A stretch of DNA of 64,000 nt. It comes from Bradyrhizobium sp. 1(2017). GTDB lineage: Bacteria; Pseudomonadota; Alphaproteobacteria; Rhizobiales; Xanthobacteraceae. Shown here in pieces: positions 54,165 to 63,589 of the stretch (position 1 is its first letter; the number at the start of each line of letters is the position of its first letter). Made by a program: the position numbers and the translations under genes. The notes under the pieces are model-generated. The model saw only the letters and a list, made by a program, of their open reading frames with translations. It had not been told where the DNA came from and ran no database searches. The DNA lies in assembly GCF_011602485.2 (NCBI RefSeq), contig NZ_CP050022.2:6344001-6408000 (forward strand). Direction: 5' to 3'.

Positions 54165-55952
54165 TCAGGTCGCCTGCCGCCGCAAGAAGGCGGGGATATC
54201 AAGATGGTCGTCTCCCTGTGGCGCCGGGGCAACAGGCGCGGGACGGCCATGCATGTCCAGGCCCTGCGGCGCCGGACGGCGGGCATACTCGGATACCGGC
54301 TCGTTGGACGCGATCTGCTGCGCCACGGTCTTCTGCGGCCGGCGCTCGGGCAGCGGCGGCATCGCGGGGCCGGCGGTGCGGGCGGCCACCGGCGGCTCGC
54401 TCTCCTCGTCGCGACGGCCAAGGCCGACATTGGCGAGGCGCTGGAGCAGCGACAGGCGGCTCTTCTGCGGGGTCTCTTCCTCGACCTCGCCACGGGCCTG
54501 ACGAATCTCGGCCTGGGCCGGCATCGGCAGTTCCTCAATACGCGGCATCCGCGGCGCACGGACCGGCGGGCGCTCGGCCTGCGGCGGAATGAAGTTTTCG
54601 GGCATCATCGGCTCCTGCATCGCGACGGGGGCCATGTCGGGCTCCGGGAACAGGGTCGGCTTCTGCGCGATCGGGCGCACGGTGACGTCGCCGTAGGTCT
54701 GCGTCGGCGCGGGAGCCTGTGGGACGTCGGCGACCGCGGCGGCGATGGCGGCGAGCGCAGCGCGCTCGACATTCGGGCGAGGCGCGGCAGCGGCCGGAGC
54801 GGCGGCCGGGGCCTGCACTTCCAGCTTCTGGGCGCGTTCAGCCAGACGCTGATTGTCGGCACGGAGCCGGGCAGTCAGGTCGGCGAGACGGCTCTCGGCA
54901 ACGGCGGCCGGCGGGGCAGCCTGCTGCGCCGGCGGTGCCGCGTTCGCGACGGGAGCGGAGGTCGCCTGACTGTTGCGGGCAATCGCCGCCTGCTCGATGC
55001 CGGTGGCAACGACCGAGACGCGGATCAGGCCGTCGAGCGCTTCGTCGAAGGTCGCGCCGACGATGATGTTGGCGTCCTGGTCGACTTCCTCGCGAATGCG
55101 GGTCGCGGCCTCGTCGACCTCGAACAGGGTGAGGTCCTTGCCGCCGGTGATGGAGATGAGGAGGCCCTTGGCGCCCTTCATCGAGCTGTCGTCGATCAGC
55201 GGGTTGGCGATCGCAGCCTCGGCGGCGGTCAGCGCACGCTTGTCGCCGGAGGCTTCGCCGGTGCCCATCATCGCCTTGCCCATCTCACGCATGACGGCGC
55301 GGACGTCGGCGAAGTCGAGGTTGATCAGGCCTTCCTTGACCATCAGGTCGGTGATGCAGGCAACGCCCGAATAGAGCACCTGGTCGGCCATCGCGAAGGC
55401 GTCGGCGAAGGTGGTCTTCTCGTTGGCGACCCGGAACAGGTTCTGGTTCGGGATGATCAGGAGCGTGTCCACGACCTTGTGAAGCTCGTTGATACCGGCC
55501 TCGGCCGTGCGCATGCGGCGGCCGCCTTCGAAGTGGAAGGGCTTGGTGACGACGCCGACGGTGAGGATGCCCATGTCGCGCGCGGTCTTGGCGATGACGG
55601 GCGCAGCACCCGTGCCGGTGCCGCCGCCCATGCCGGCCGTGACGAACACCATGTTGGCGCCGGAGAGATGGTCGCGCAGCTCGTCGATCACCTCTTCCGC
55701 CGCCGCCGCGCCGACGTTCGGCTGCGAGCCGGCGCCGAGGCCTTGCGTGACCGCCGTGCCCATCTGCACGATGCGCTGCGCCTTCGACATCGTCAGCGCC
55801 TGCGCGTCGGTGTTGGCGACCACGAAGTCGACGCCCTGCAGGCCCGCCGTGATCATGTTGTTGACGGCGTTGCCGCCGGCGCCGCCGACGCCGAAGACGG
55901 TGATCCGGGGCTTCAGTTCGTGAATATCAGGAACATTGATGCTGATGGTCAT
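54165..55952 (-). CDS. ftsZ: Cell division protein FtsZ
   Basis: 595 residues, long as usual in Rhizobiales. [16 protein letters not shown] and [14 protein letters not shown] are the nucleotide-binding loops (tubulin signature). [23 protein letters not shown] carries the catalytic T7 region. Residues 320-580 are an Ala/Pro/Glu-rich linker, ending in the FtsA-binding tail [14 protein letters not shown]. It polymerises into the Z-ring with GTP at mid-cell. It lies 90 nt after ftsA and is ended by the terminator at 54109-54135. Confidence 0.98.
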   Translation of the reverse strand: MTISINVPDIHELKPRITVFGVGGAGGNAVNNMITAGLQGVDFVVANTDAQALTMSKAQRIVQMGTAVTQGLGAGSQPNVGAAAAEEVIDELRDHLSGANMVFVTAGMGGGTGTGAAPVIAKTARDMGILTVGVVTKPFHFEGGRRMRTAEAGINELHKVVDTLLIIPNQNLFRVANEKTTFADAFAMADQVLYSGVACITDLMVKEGLINLDFADVRAVMREMGKAMMGTGEASGDKRALTAAEAAIANPLIDDSSMKGAKGLLISITGGKDLTLFEVDEAATRIREEVDQDANIIVGATFDEALDGLIRVSVVATGIEQAAIARNSQATSAPVANAAPPAQQAAPPAAVAESRLADLTARLRADNQRLAERAQKLEVQAPAAAPAAAAPRPNVERAALAAIAAAVADVPQAPAPTQTYGDVTVRPIAQKPTLFPEPDMAPVAMQEPMMPENFIPPQAERPPVRAPRMPRIEELPMPAQAEIRQARGEVEEETPQKSRLSLLQRLANVGLGRRDEESEPPVAARTAGPAMPPLPERRPQKTVAQQIASNEPVSEYARRPAPQGLDMHGRPAPVAPAPQGDDHLDIPAFLRRQAT

Positions 55953-56042
55953 GGTTGCTGCCTCTCGATCACGCGCGCGTGGGTTCGCCCCGGCCGGTGG
56001 CCGCGGGAGTTGGTGAAAATCGATAATTGCGGAAAGCAGACA

Positions 56043-57365
56043 TCAGAAGCCCTCGCGTAGCCATCGTCCGACCTTTCCGAAATAACCGCCGGTCCCTGTC
56101 CTGACCTGCTGCCGCGTATGCCGCGGTTCGACATGTTCGAGGTGAACATATTGCGGGTAGACGAGAAGTCCGGCCGGCACCGCGAACGCGGCGTTCTTCG
56201 CCTCGTTGGGCAGCCGGCCAAAGCCGAGCGGACGTCCGACCCGCACGGGCCGGCCGAGAATCTGGGTGCCGAGCTCGACCAGCCCGGTCAGCTGCGAGGC
56301 ACCGCCCGAGAGCACGACGCGGCCGTTGGGCTCTGCGGCGAAGGGCGAATCCTTCAGCTTGTCCCGAACCATTTCGAAGACTTCCTCGGCACGGTGCTTG
56401 ACGATGTTGGCGATGGTGGCGCGGGAGACGATCTGCGGCAGATCCTGCTCGTCACCGGCTGTCGGCACAGACATCAGCTCACGCGAGTCCGATCCGCCGG
56501 TGATGACGGTCCCGTATAAGGTCTTGATTCGCTCGGCATCGGCAATGGTCGCCGAGAGTCCACGCGCGAGATCCATCGTGATGTGTTGCCCGCCGACCGC
56601 AAAACCGGCCGCATGCACGAAGCGCCCGCCCGAATAAACGGCAATCGTGGTGGTGCCCGCGCCCATCTCGACGACGGCAGCGCCGAGATCGGCCTCGTCG
56701 TCGGTCAGCACCGACAGGCCGGCCACATAGGAGCTCGCCGCCATGGCTTCGACATTGATGTGGCAGCGCTCGACCGCCAGCATCAGGTTCCGTGCCACGG
56801 TGGCGTCGCAAGTGACGACGTTCATGTCGACACCGAACTGGTGCGCGACCATGCCGCGAGGATCGCGGATGCCCTTGACGCCGTCGAGCGTGTAGCCGAC
56901 CGGCAGGGCGTGCAGCACGGTGCGGCCTTCACCGGTAGCATGGCGCATGCCGGTCGAGGTGACGCGGCTGACATCGGCCGGGGTTACGGCGCCGCCGCGG
57001 ATGTCGGCGGCGGCTTCGACCAGCTGGCCTGCGAGCCGGCCGCCGGAGACCGACAGCAGCACGGATTCGACCCGGACCTTGGCCATCTTCTCAGCGAGCC
57101 CGACGGCCTGGCGCACCGCCTGCTCGCATTCACCGAGATCGATCACCGCGCCGGCCTTCATGCCGCGCGACTGGATCTGGCTGTAACCGATCAATTCCAC
57201 CGCATGGGTGCGGCCGCGCAGCGCATCGCTCGGCGGCGACGGCTTCAGCCGCGCGATCATGCAGGCGATCTTGCTGGTGCCGATGTCGAGGCAGGCGACG
57301 ATGCCGCCGCGCTTGTGCGGCATCGGGCGGGTCTTCGGCGTCTGGGTGCGATCAAGACCGGTCAT
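56043..57365 (-). CDS. ftsA: Cell division protein FtsA
   Basis: 440 residues, actin fold. ACLDIGTSKIACMIARL is the phosphate-1 motif, AVVEMGAGTTTIAVYSGG the phosphate-2 motif and VVLSGGASQLTGLVELG the adenosine motif. The C-terminal GYFGKVGRWLREGF is the amphipathic membrane-targeting helix. It tethers FtsZ to the membrane. Its start codon overlaps the ftsQ stop (ATGA at 57362-57365), so the pair is translationally coupled. Confidence 0.97.
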   Translation of the reverse strand: MTGLDRTQTPKTRPMPHKRGGIVACLDIGTSKIACMIARLKPSPPSDALRGRTHAVELIGYSQIQSRGMKAGAVIDLGECEQAVRQAVGLAEKMAKVRVESVLLSVSGGRLAGQLVEAAADIRGGAVTPADVSRVTSTGMRHATGEGRTVLHALPVGYTLDGVKGIRDPRGMVAHQFGVDMNVVTCDATVARNLMLAVERCHINVEAMAASSYVAGLSVLTDDEADLGAAVVEMGAGTTTIAVYSGGRFVHAAGFAVGGQHITMDLARGLSATIADAERIKTLYGTVITGGSDSRELMSVPTAGDEQDLPQIVSRATIANIVKHRAEEVFEMVRDKLKDSPFAAEPNGRVVLSGGASQLTGLVELGTQILGRPVRVGRPLGFGRLPNEAKNAAFAVPAGLLVYPQYVHLEHVEPRHTRQQVRTGTGGYFGKVGRWLREGF

Positions 57366-58384
57366 GCGGAATCCCCGGCCTTCTTTTTCTTCTTGTCCTT
57401 GAACTGCTCCTCGCGCGCCTTGGCGGCGTCGTCGGACAGCTGCACCACGAAGCGATCGGGCAGGCGCATGTCGACGGCAACGATGTCGCGGGAGAACAGC
57501 CTGTCCTCCTTGTCGAGCCTGGACAGCATCGCGAGGGCGTTGCCGACGTCCTGCTCGGGCAGGCGGATGTCGAGGCCGTCCTTGAGCCTCAGATTCCAGC
57601 GCCGCTCGCCGACGAAGATCGCGGCCTTGGTGATCGAGTTGACCTGCGGATAGCGCGCCAGCAGCGCCAGGAAATCGCGGGCCTGCGTATCGGCGCCCTT
57701 GCCGACCACGAGCGGCAGCGACAGGAAGCGGCGCGAGACATAGGGTTCGAGCACGGCGCCGTCATCGGCGATGACGGAGAGCCGGCCGGCCTCCTGCCAC
57801 AGCGCGAACGCCTTGCGCTCGGTGAGCTCGATCATGAGCTGGCCCGGATAGAGCTTCAGCACGGTCGCGTCCGCGATCCAGGGATTGGCCTTGAGCTTGT
57901 CGCGCACCGCTTCGGCGTCGAGGAACAGCAGCGAGGAGCGGCCGCTGACGCCGCCGATGGCGAGGATCTCGTCCTGGGTCAGTTGCTTCCGGCCGTTGAT
58001 CACGACCGAGGTGATGCGGAAGCCGGCGGAATTGGCCAGCGCGTTGCGGGCGTCGCTGACCGCAGTGATGAAATCCTGGAGGTGGCCGCCCTTGACGATG
58101 CCGAAGCCGCAGCTTCCGATCAACAGCAGCACGGTCATGCTGATCCCGATCCGGCGCGGCAGATAGCGCTCGACCAGCGCGACCACGCGCGGCGGCGGCT
58201 CGCGCTCGACGACGGCCTTGGCCCTGGCCTTGATTTTGTCCTTGGCGGCGGCGCGCGCCTCGGCGCGCCTGTCCTGCATCCACTCGCGCAGAAGCACGAC
58301 CGCTCCGATAGCGGCCGCCTTCAGGTCAGCTTGGGGCCTCAGCGATCTCAGAAACGACCGGGTGAGGCTTCCTGCACCATCCAT
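57362..58384 (-). CDS. ftsQ: Cell division protein FtsQ
   Basis: 340 residues. A basic N-terminal cytoplasmic part (residues 1-73), one membrane helix (RRIGISMTVLLLIGSCGFGIV), then a POTRA domain (FRITSVVINGRKQLTQDEILAIGGVSGRSSLLFLDAEAVRDKLKANPWIADATVLKLYPGQLMIELTERKAFALW) and the FtsQ beta domain. The C-terminal end is Lys-rich (EEQFKDKKKKK). It sits in the inner membrane and recruits FtsB/FtsL in the divisome. The gap to ddl upstream is 349 nt. Confidence 0.95.
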   Translation of the reverse strand: MDGAGSLTRSFLRSLRPQADLKAAAIGAVVLLREWMQDRRAEARAAAKDKIKARAKAVVEREPPPRVVALVERYLPRRIGISMTVLLLIGSCGFGIVKGGHLQDFITAVSDARNALANSAGFRITSVVINGRKQLTQDEILAIGGVSGRSSLLFLDAEAVRDKLKANPWIADATVLKLYPGQLMIELTERKAFALWQEAGRLSVIADDGAVLEPYVSRRFLSLPLVVGKGADTQARDFLALLARYPQVNSITKAAIFVGERRWNLRLKDGLDIRLPEQDVGNALAMLSRLDKEDRLFSRDIVAVDMRLPDRFVVQLSDDAAKAREEQFKDKKKKKAGDSA

Positions 58385-58733
58385 TGCACGAGCTCGTCAA
58401 CAGTTTGCCCGCGACATCGCGCGGAACCTGGCGAACATGACGTCTAGAACTTGCCGGGCCGGGTGCTGGTCTTCAGCAGATGAAGCCTCTCCCCTACAAA
58501 GCGTGCGCTGGAGGTGACATCACCGCGAACAGCTCACGCGCCGGCAGCCCAAGCGCCATATGCGCCGCCAGCGTTAACCTTCGGACGTCCTGGTAAACAA
58601 AAGGTAAAATTCGTTAACGCCGGATGCTTTTTGCCCGGCGATATCTGGCATTTATGCCGCCATGTCCGGTATTTTACCGGTTTTGGTGCCCAAACCGGGC
58701 GGTTTCGACCGGCCGGCCGTTAACCAGTCCTAA
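58385..58733. promoter_or_regulatory. ddl-ftsQ gap rich in palindromes, likely ftsQAZ promoter region
   Basis: 349 nt. It contains three GTTAAC words (58573, 58613, 58719), two GGTAAA words 11 nt apart (58592, 58603), and perfect palindromes CCGGTA-TTT-TACCGG (58666-58680) and AAACCG-GG-CGGTTT (58692-58705). TTAACC resembles CtrA half sites, but no full TTAA-N7-TTAA was found. The arrangement suits termination after ddl and fresh initiation for ftsQAZ. No gene seen. Confidence 0.5.
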
Positions 58734-59720
58734 TTATTTCCGGACCTGCCGCTCGGCGAGCTCGATCAGGCCGCGCAGGAAGTCGACGAACGCGATGCCC
58801 TCGGCCTTCAGCGCCTTGGGGTAGAGCGACGACTTGGTCAGCCCGGGGAGCGTGTTGGTTTCGAGGTAGACGAGGCCCCTGTCCGAGACGATGAAGTCGG
58901 ACCGCGAATAGCCGGTGCAGGACATCGCACGATGTGCCGCCATCGCCTGCTCCTTCAGCGCGGCGGTGATCTCGGGCGAAAAGCGGCCGGGGCAGATCTC
59001 CTGTGTCGACTTCAGGAGATATTTGGCGGCGTAGTCGAAATTGCCTTCGCCCGGAATGATCTCGATCGGCGGCAGCGCGATGATCGAGCCATCGGTGCGC
59101 TCCAGCACGCCACAGGTCGCCTCGACGCCGGCGACGTAGGGCTCGATGACGTATTCCTCCTGCTTGGCGGCGTTGCGGACGGCGACCAGATCCTGCTTGG
59201 CATTGACGAAGATCAGGCCGTAGCTCGATCCATCCTTCGCCGGCTTTGCGATCAGCCTTCCGTACTCGGCGAAAGCCTCGTCGATCTCGTCGAGCGAAAG
59301 GTTTGCCGGCGGCGTCACGCCGCCGAGCGCGGCGAAGTGCTTGGCTGCGATCTTGTCGAAGGCGAGATGCGAGGAGGCCGAGCCCGAGCCGGTGAAAGGC
59401 ACGCCGCGCGCTTCGCACATTACCTGCAATTCGCCGTTCTCGGCGCGCCCGCCATGCAGGCCGAGCACCAGCACGCGATCCTCGGCCTTGGCCTTATCGA
59501 GTGCCTGCGCCAGCGCAATGCCCGATGTGCCGGGCCTGAACTCGTCCTCGAACGGACGGGCATGTTCGAGCAGCTGCTTGGACTGCACGACGTGCACCTT
59601 GTCCTCGACGTCCCACCACCACAGGTCGGCCTCGGGGAGCGCCTGATGCAGCGCCTGTGCCGAGGCGACCGAAACCAGACGTTCGCGGTTGGAGCCGCCG
59701 AAGAGGATGGTGATGCGCAT
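58734..59720 (-). CDS. ddl: D-alanine--D-alanine ligase, divergent form
   Basis: 328 residues from ATG 59720 (ATG 59726 also possible). ITILFGGSNRERLVSVASAQAL is the N-terminal D-Ala-binding region, with Glu kept but the usual E-H/R-E-V-S changed to E-R-L-V-S. KPAKDGSSYGLIFV, EPYVAGVEATCGVL, EGNFDYAAKYL, CTGYSRSDFIV and YLETNTLPGLTKSSLYPK are the ATP-grasp motifs. It joins two D-Ala for the peptidoglycan precursor. Position between murB and ftsQ supports the call. A palindromic repeat separates it from murB. Confidence 0.9.
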   Translation of the reverse strand: MRITILFGGSNRERLVSVASAQALHQALPEADLWWWDVEDKVHVVQSKQLLEHARPFEDEFRPGTSGIALAQALDKAKAEDRVLVLGLHGGRAENGELQVMCEARGVPFTGSGSASSHLAFDKIAAKHFAALGGVTPPANLSLDEIDEAFAEYGRLIAKPAKDGSSYGLIFVNAKQDLVAVRNAAKQEEYVIEPYVAGVEATCGVLERTDGSIIALPPIEIIPGEGNFDYAAKYLLKSTQEICPGRFSPEITAALKEQAMAAHRAMSCTGYSRSDFIVSDRGLVYLETNTLPGLTKSSLYPKALKAEGIAFVDFLRGLIELAERQVRK

Positions 59721-59747
59721 GGTCATAGTCCGCAATCTCTCTAGTTC

Positions 59748-59844
59748 GTCATTCCGGGGCGATGCGCAGCATCGAACTATGGTGCGCACTTGCGCATCTG
59801 AGAATCTCGAGATTCCGGGGTGCGCTTCGCGCCCCCGGAATGAC
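59748..59844. repeat. Palindromic repeat inside the dcw cluster, inverted copy of 47604-47704
   Basis: GTCATTCCGGGGCGATGCGCAGCATC on the left and GCGCCCCCGGAATGAC on the right. The interior GCGCACTTGCGCATCTGAGAATCTCGAGATTCC is the reverse complement of the interior of the 47604-47704 copy. It fills the gap between murB and ddl. Confidence 0.88.
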
Positions 59845-59846
59845 TG

Positions 59847-60767
59847 TTAAATAGAGACCCCGATCCGCTTGATTTCCCAGTGTAGCTCAATTCCGGAATT
59901 CGCCTTCACGCGTTCGCGCACGGTCTCGCCCAGCGTCTCGATGTCGTGCGCGGTGGCCTCGCCCGTGTTGATCAGAAAATTGCAGTGCATCTCCGAGACC
60001 TGCGCGCCGCCGACGCGCAAGCCGCGGCACCCGGCCGCTTCCACCAGCTTCCAGGCGGAATGACCGGGGGGATTCTTGAAGGTCGAGCCGCCGGTCTTCT
60101 CGCGGATCGGCTGCGCGGTCTCGCGATGGCTCTGCACCTCCGCCATCCGCGCGCGGATCGCATCGCTATCCCCGATCTCGCCGCGAAAGCGCGCGGAGGT
60201 GAAGATGATGGAGGTGTCGACGCCGCTGTTGCGGTAAACGAACTTCATGTCGGCGTTGGAGAAGACGTGCTTGCCGCCGTCGCGCCCGACCCCCCGCGCC
60301 TCGATCAGCACGTCCTTGGTCTCGCCGCCATTGGCGCCCGCATTCATTCGCAGCGCGCCGCCGATCGTGCCGGGAATGCCGAAATAGAATTCCAGCCCGC
60401 CGATATTGGCGGCGGCCGCAACTTCCGCCACGCGCTTGTCGAGTGCGGCAGCGCCGGCGGTGACGACATCACCGCTCGCGCTCGCCTCGCCGAAGGCGCG
60501 CGGCGCAAGGCGGATCACCACGCCTGCAATGCCGCCGTCGCGCACGATGAGATTGGAGCCGACGCCGACGACATAGACCGGGACATCGGGCGCAAGGCGC
60601 GCGAGAAAGTAAGCGAGATCGTCCTCGTCGGCCGGCGTGAACAGGACTTGCGCCGGGCCGCCGACACGAAACCAGGTGAGCTCGGCGAGCGACTGGTTGG
60701 CGAGCAGCCGCCCGCGAAGCTCGGGCATCGCGGCTTTGAGGTCAGGCGTGATGTCGGGAAAACCCAC
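59847..60767 (-). CDS. murB: UDP-N-acetylenolpyruvoylglucosamine reductase
   Basis: 306 residues, type II MurB. The start is GTG at 60767, 4 nt after the murC stop, with GGTAGGA overlapping that stop. [16 protein letters not shown] and [20 protein letters not shown] bind [26 protein letters not shown] is the loop region. The catalytic Ser/Glu region is [22 protein letters not shown] and later [20 protein letters not shown]. It reduces enolpyruvyl-UDP-GlcNAc to UDP-MurNAc with NADPH. Translationally coupled to murC. Confidence 0.96.
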   Translation of the reverse strand: MGFPDITPDLKAAMPELRGRLLANQSLAELTWFRVGGPAQVLFTPADEDDLAYFLARLAPDVPVYVVGVGSNLIVRDGGIAGVVIRLAPRAFGEASASGDVVTAGAAALDKRVAEVAAAANIGGLEFYFGIPGTIGGALRMNAGANGGETKDVLIEARGVGRDGGKHVFSNADMKFVYRNSGVDTSIIFTSARFRGEIGDSDAIRARMAEVQSHRETAQPIREKTGGSTFKNPPGHSAWKLVEAAGCRGLRVGGAQVSEMHCNFLINTGEATAHDIETLGETVRERVKANSGIELHWEIKRIGVSI

Positions 60768-60771
60768 CGTC

Positions 60772-62175
60772 CTACCCCAGCGCCTTCAGTTCGTCCGGCA
60801 AGGCATAGGCCCATTGCGTGATGTTGCCGGCTCCGAGGCACACCACGAGATCGCCGGACTTCGCCAGTCCCTTGACGATGCCCGCGAGCTCCGGGGCCGC
60901 CGGCAGCGGGATCACCTCGCGGTGGCCATGGGCGCGCAGGCCCGCGACGAAATGATCGCGGTCGATGCCATCGATCGGCGCTTCGCCGGCGGCATAGACG
61001 TCGGCGACGACCACCGCATCCGCATCGTTGAAGCAGGTGCAGAATTCCTCGAACAGCGATTGCAGGCGGGTGTAGCGGTGCGGCTGCACCACGGCGATCA
61101 CCTTGCCGGTATAGGAATCGCGCGCTGCTTTCAGTACCGCCGCGATCTCCACGGGGTGATGGCCGTAATCGTCGATCACGGTGACGCCGTTCCATTCGCC
61201 GGTCTTGGTGAAGCGGCGCTTGACGCCGCCGAAGCCGGCCAGCGCCTTGCGGATTGCCTCGACCGACACGCCAAGCTCGTGCGCAACCGCAATCGCAGCC
61301 GTTGCGTTCGAGGCGTTATGCCGGCCCGGCATCGGCAGCGCGAGATCGGCGATCTCATGCACAGCGCCGCTCTTGCGGTCACGGATCACGACCTTGAATT
61401 TCGAGCCGCCGCCGCCCGCCGTGAGATCGACCAGCCGCGCATCGGCCTGCGGATTTTCGCCGTAGGTGATGATGCGGCGATCCTCGATCCTCCCCACCAG
61501 GCTCTGCACCACGGGATGGTCGATGCACATCACGGCGAAGCCGTAGAACGGCAGGTTCTCGACGAAATGGCGGAAGGCATCCTGCACGGCATCGAAGGTC
61601 TTGAAGTGATCGAGATGCTCGGGGTCGACATTGGTGACGATCGCGACATCGGTCGGCAGCTTCAGGAACGTGCCGTCGCTCTCGTCGGCTTCCACCACCA
61701 TCCAGTCGCCGGCGCCAAGCCGCGCGTTGGAGCCGTAGGCATTGATGATGCCGCCGTTGATGACGGTGGGATCGAGCCCGCCGGCATCGAGCAGCGTTGC
61801 GACCATCGTCGTCGTGGTGGTCTTGCCATGGGTGCCGGCAATGGCGACGCAGCTCTTCAGCCGCATCAGCTCGGCCAGCATCTCGGCGCGGCGCACCACG
61901 GGAATGCGCCGTTCGCGCGCCGCCATCAGTTCCGGATTGTCGCGCTTGATCGCGGTGGAGACGACGACGACCTCGGCGCCGTCGATATTGTCCGCCTTGT
62001 GGCCGACCGAGACCTTCGCGCCCTTCTTGCGCAGACGGTCGAGATTGTAATTGTCGGACGCGTCCGAGCCCTGCACGGCATAGCCGAGATTGACCAGCAC
62101 CTCGGCGATGCCGCTCATGCCGATCCCGCCGATCCCGACGAAGTGGATGGGTCCGATCTCGCGCGGCAGTCTCAT
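60772..62175 (-). CDS. murC: UDP-N-acetylmuramate--L-alanine ligase
   Basis: 467 residues from ATG 62175 (AGGAAC upstream), the normal length. [18 protein letters not shown] is the Rossmann UDP-binding motif, [19 protein letters not shown] the ATP P-loop, and [39 protein letters not shown] and [18 protein letters not shown] the Mur ligase blocks. It adds L-Ala to UDP-MurNAc in the cytoplasm. It lies 123 nt downstream of murG and 4 nt upstream of murB. Confidence 0.97.
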   Translation of the reverse strand: MRLPREIGPIHFVGIGGIGMSGIAEVLVNLGYAVQGSDASDNYNLDRLRKKGAKVSVGHKADNIDGAEVVVVSTAIKRDNPELMAARERRIPVVRRAEMLAELMRLKSCVAIAGTHGKTTTTTMVATLLDAGGLDPTVINGGIINAYGSNARLGAGDWMVVEADESDGTFLKLPTDVAIVTNVDPEHLDHFKTFDAVQDAFRHFVENLPFYGFAVMCIDHPVVQSLVGRIEDRRIITYGENPQADARLVDLTAGGGGSKFKVVIRDRKSGAVHEIADLALPMPGRHNASNATAAIAVAHELGVSVEAIRKALAGFGGVKRRFTKTGEWNGVTVIDDYGHHPVEIAAVLKAARDSYTGKVIAVVQPHRYTRLQSLFEEFCTCFNDADAVVVADVYAAGEAPIDGIDRDHFVAGLRAHGHREVIPLPAAPELAGIVKGLAKSGDLVVCLGAGNITQWAYALPDELKALG

Positions 62176-62298
62176 GCTCTGTTCCTGACCTCGCCGCCGG
62201 AAAAGGGCGGCATTTGGCAAAGATCACGGCCAAATCAGCCGCGCGCCTTTTCTATTGGATGCCCCGCTTTAGAAGGCGAAGACAAGGGCTTTTTCGCG

Positions 62299-63399
62299 TC
62301 AGATTCCCGCGACCTTGACCACGAGATCGGCCAGCCGCTCGGCAGCATCGAGCCGGCCGGCGCCGCGGGCGGCCTCGGCCATGCGGGCAAGGCGCGCGGG
62401 CTCGGCGGCGAAAGTGGAGATCTCGGCGGCCAACCGATCAGACGTGAACTCGGTCTGCGGGATGCGGATGGCGCCGTCGACCTTGGCCAGCACGCCGGCA
62501 TTGGCGAACTGGTCCTGGTCGATCGAGCCGGGCAGCGGCACCAGGATCGAGGGCCGGCCGATCGCGGCGAGCTCGGCGACCGTGCCGGCGCCGGAGCGCG
62601 ATACCACGAGATGATTCGAGGCAAGCCGCGCCGGCAAATCCGTGAAGAAGGGGGCGAGCTCGACCTGGATCTTGAGCTTGTCGTAGACCGCGCGCACGCG
62701 GCTCATATCCTCTTCGCGCACCTGCTGGGTGAGGACGAGGCGGCTCCATAACGCAGGCTCGAGCCGCTCGATCGCGCCCGGCACGATATCGGCCATGATG
62801 CGCGCGCCCTGGCTGCCGCCGACGACGAGCAGCCGCAGCGGACCATTCGCGTCGGGCGCGACATATTTCACCGCAGCGGCGGCGAGGATCGCCGGGCGCA
62901 TCGGCGTGCCCACGGTCGTGGTCTTGGCGGAGAGCGCCGGATCGCGGTCGAGCACGCCGGGCAAGGACGTCGCGATGGCGCGCACGCGGCTCGACAGGAA
63001 CCGGTTGGCGCGGCCGAGCACGGCGTTGGCATCGTGGATGATCCCCGGCACGCCGGCGAATTTCGCCGCGACCAGCGGCGGCAACGTCGGGTAGCCGCCG
63101 AAGCCGACGACGGCGACCGGCTTCAATCGCCTGATCAGAGCGTAGGCCGAGAGCGTGCCGGCGGCCAGCGTGAGGCCGGCATAGGCAAGCTGGAGCGGGT
63201 TGCGGCCGCGCGCGGTCTCGCTGCTGACGACGTCGATCATGTCCTTGCTGAACAGCCCGCTATAGCGCAGCGCGCGCTCGTCGGTGACGAGGCGGACACG
63301 AAAGCCGCGCCGGATCAGTTCGACGCCGAGCGCCTCGGCCGGAAACAGATGGCCGCCGGTGCCGCCCGCGGCGAGAAGAATCAGGGAGGACGTGTCCAT
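62299..63399 (-). CDS. murG: Undecaprenyl-PP-MurNAc-pentapeptide GlcNAc transferase
   Basis: 366 residues. LLAAGGTGGHLFPAEALGVELIRRGF and VVGFGGYPTLPPLVAA are the N-terminal GT28 glycine loops. LLVVGGSQGARIMADIVPGAIERL and SRSGAGTVAELAAIGRPSILVPLPGSIDQDQFANA form the C-terminal UDP-GlcNAc site. It makes lipid II on the inner face of the membrane. Upstream, a palindromic repeat fills most of the 190-nt gap to ftsW. Confidence 0.97.
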   Translation of the reverse strand: MDTSSLILLAAGGTGGHLFPAEALGVELIRRGFRVRLVTDERALRYSGLFSKDMIDVVSSETARGRNPLQLAYAGLTLAAGTLSAYALIRRLKPVAVVGFGGYPTLPPLVAAKFAGVPGIIHDANAVLGRANRFLSSRVRAIATSLPGVLDRDPALSAKTTTVGTPMRPAILAAAAVKYVAPDANGPLRLLVVGGSQGARIMADIVPGAIERLEPALWSRLVLTQQVREEDMSRVRAVYDKLKIQVELAPFFTDLPARLASNHLVVSRSGAGTVAELAAIGRPSILVPLPGSIDQDQFANAGVLAKVDGAIRIPQTEFTSDRLAAEISTFAAEPARLARMAEAARGAGRLDAAERLADLVVKVAGI

Positions 63400-63453
63400 G
63401 CCGGGGAGTTTTACAGGGAGTTTTCAGTCATTGCGAGCCGGCTACAAGATGCG

Positions 63454-63581
63454 GTGCCCCGGGCGCGGCGCAGCGCGCTGCCCTTCGCAGCGTGGTGCGC
63501 TGCTGAACCGGGGCCCATCCGTCCGACAGCATGCTTGCGGCATTCTGGGTCCCGGATCTGCGCTTCGCTTGTCCGGGACAC
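63454..63581. repeat. Palindromic repeat between ftsW and murG
   Basis: GTGCCCCGGGCGCGGCGCAGCGCGC on the left and CGCTTCGCTTGTCCGGGACAC on the right, with GCATTCTGGGTCCCGG inside as in the copy at 49922-50019. It lies within the dcw gene line, just after the ftsW stop codon. Confidence 0.82.
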
Positions 63582-63589
63582 AAGACCGA

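Noticed and set aside
60637..62751. 704-residue open frame opposite murB, murC and murG
   Set aside because: Shadow of three confirmed dcw genes.
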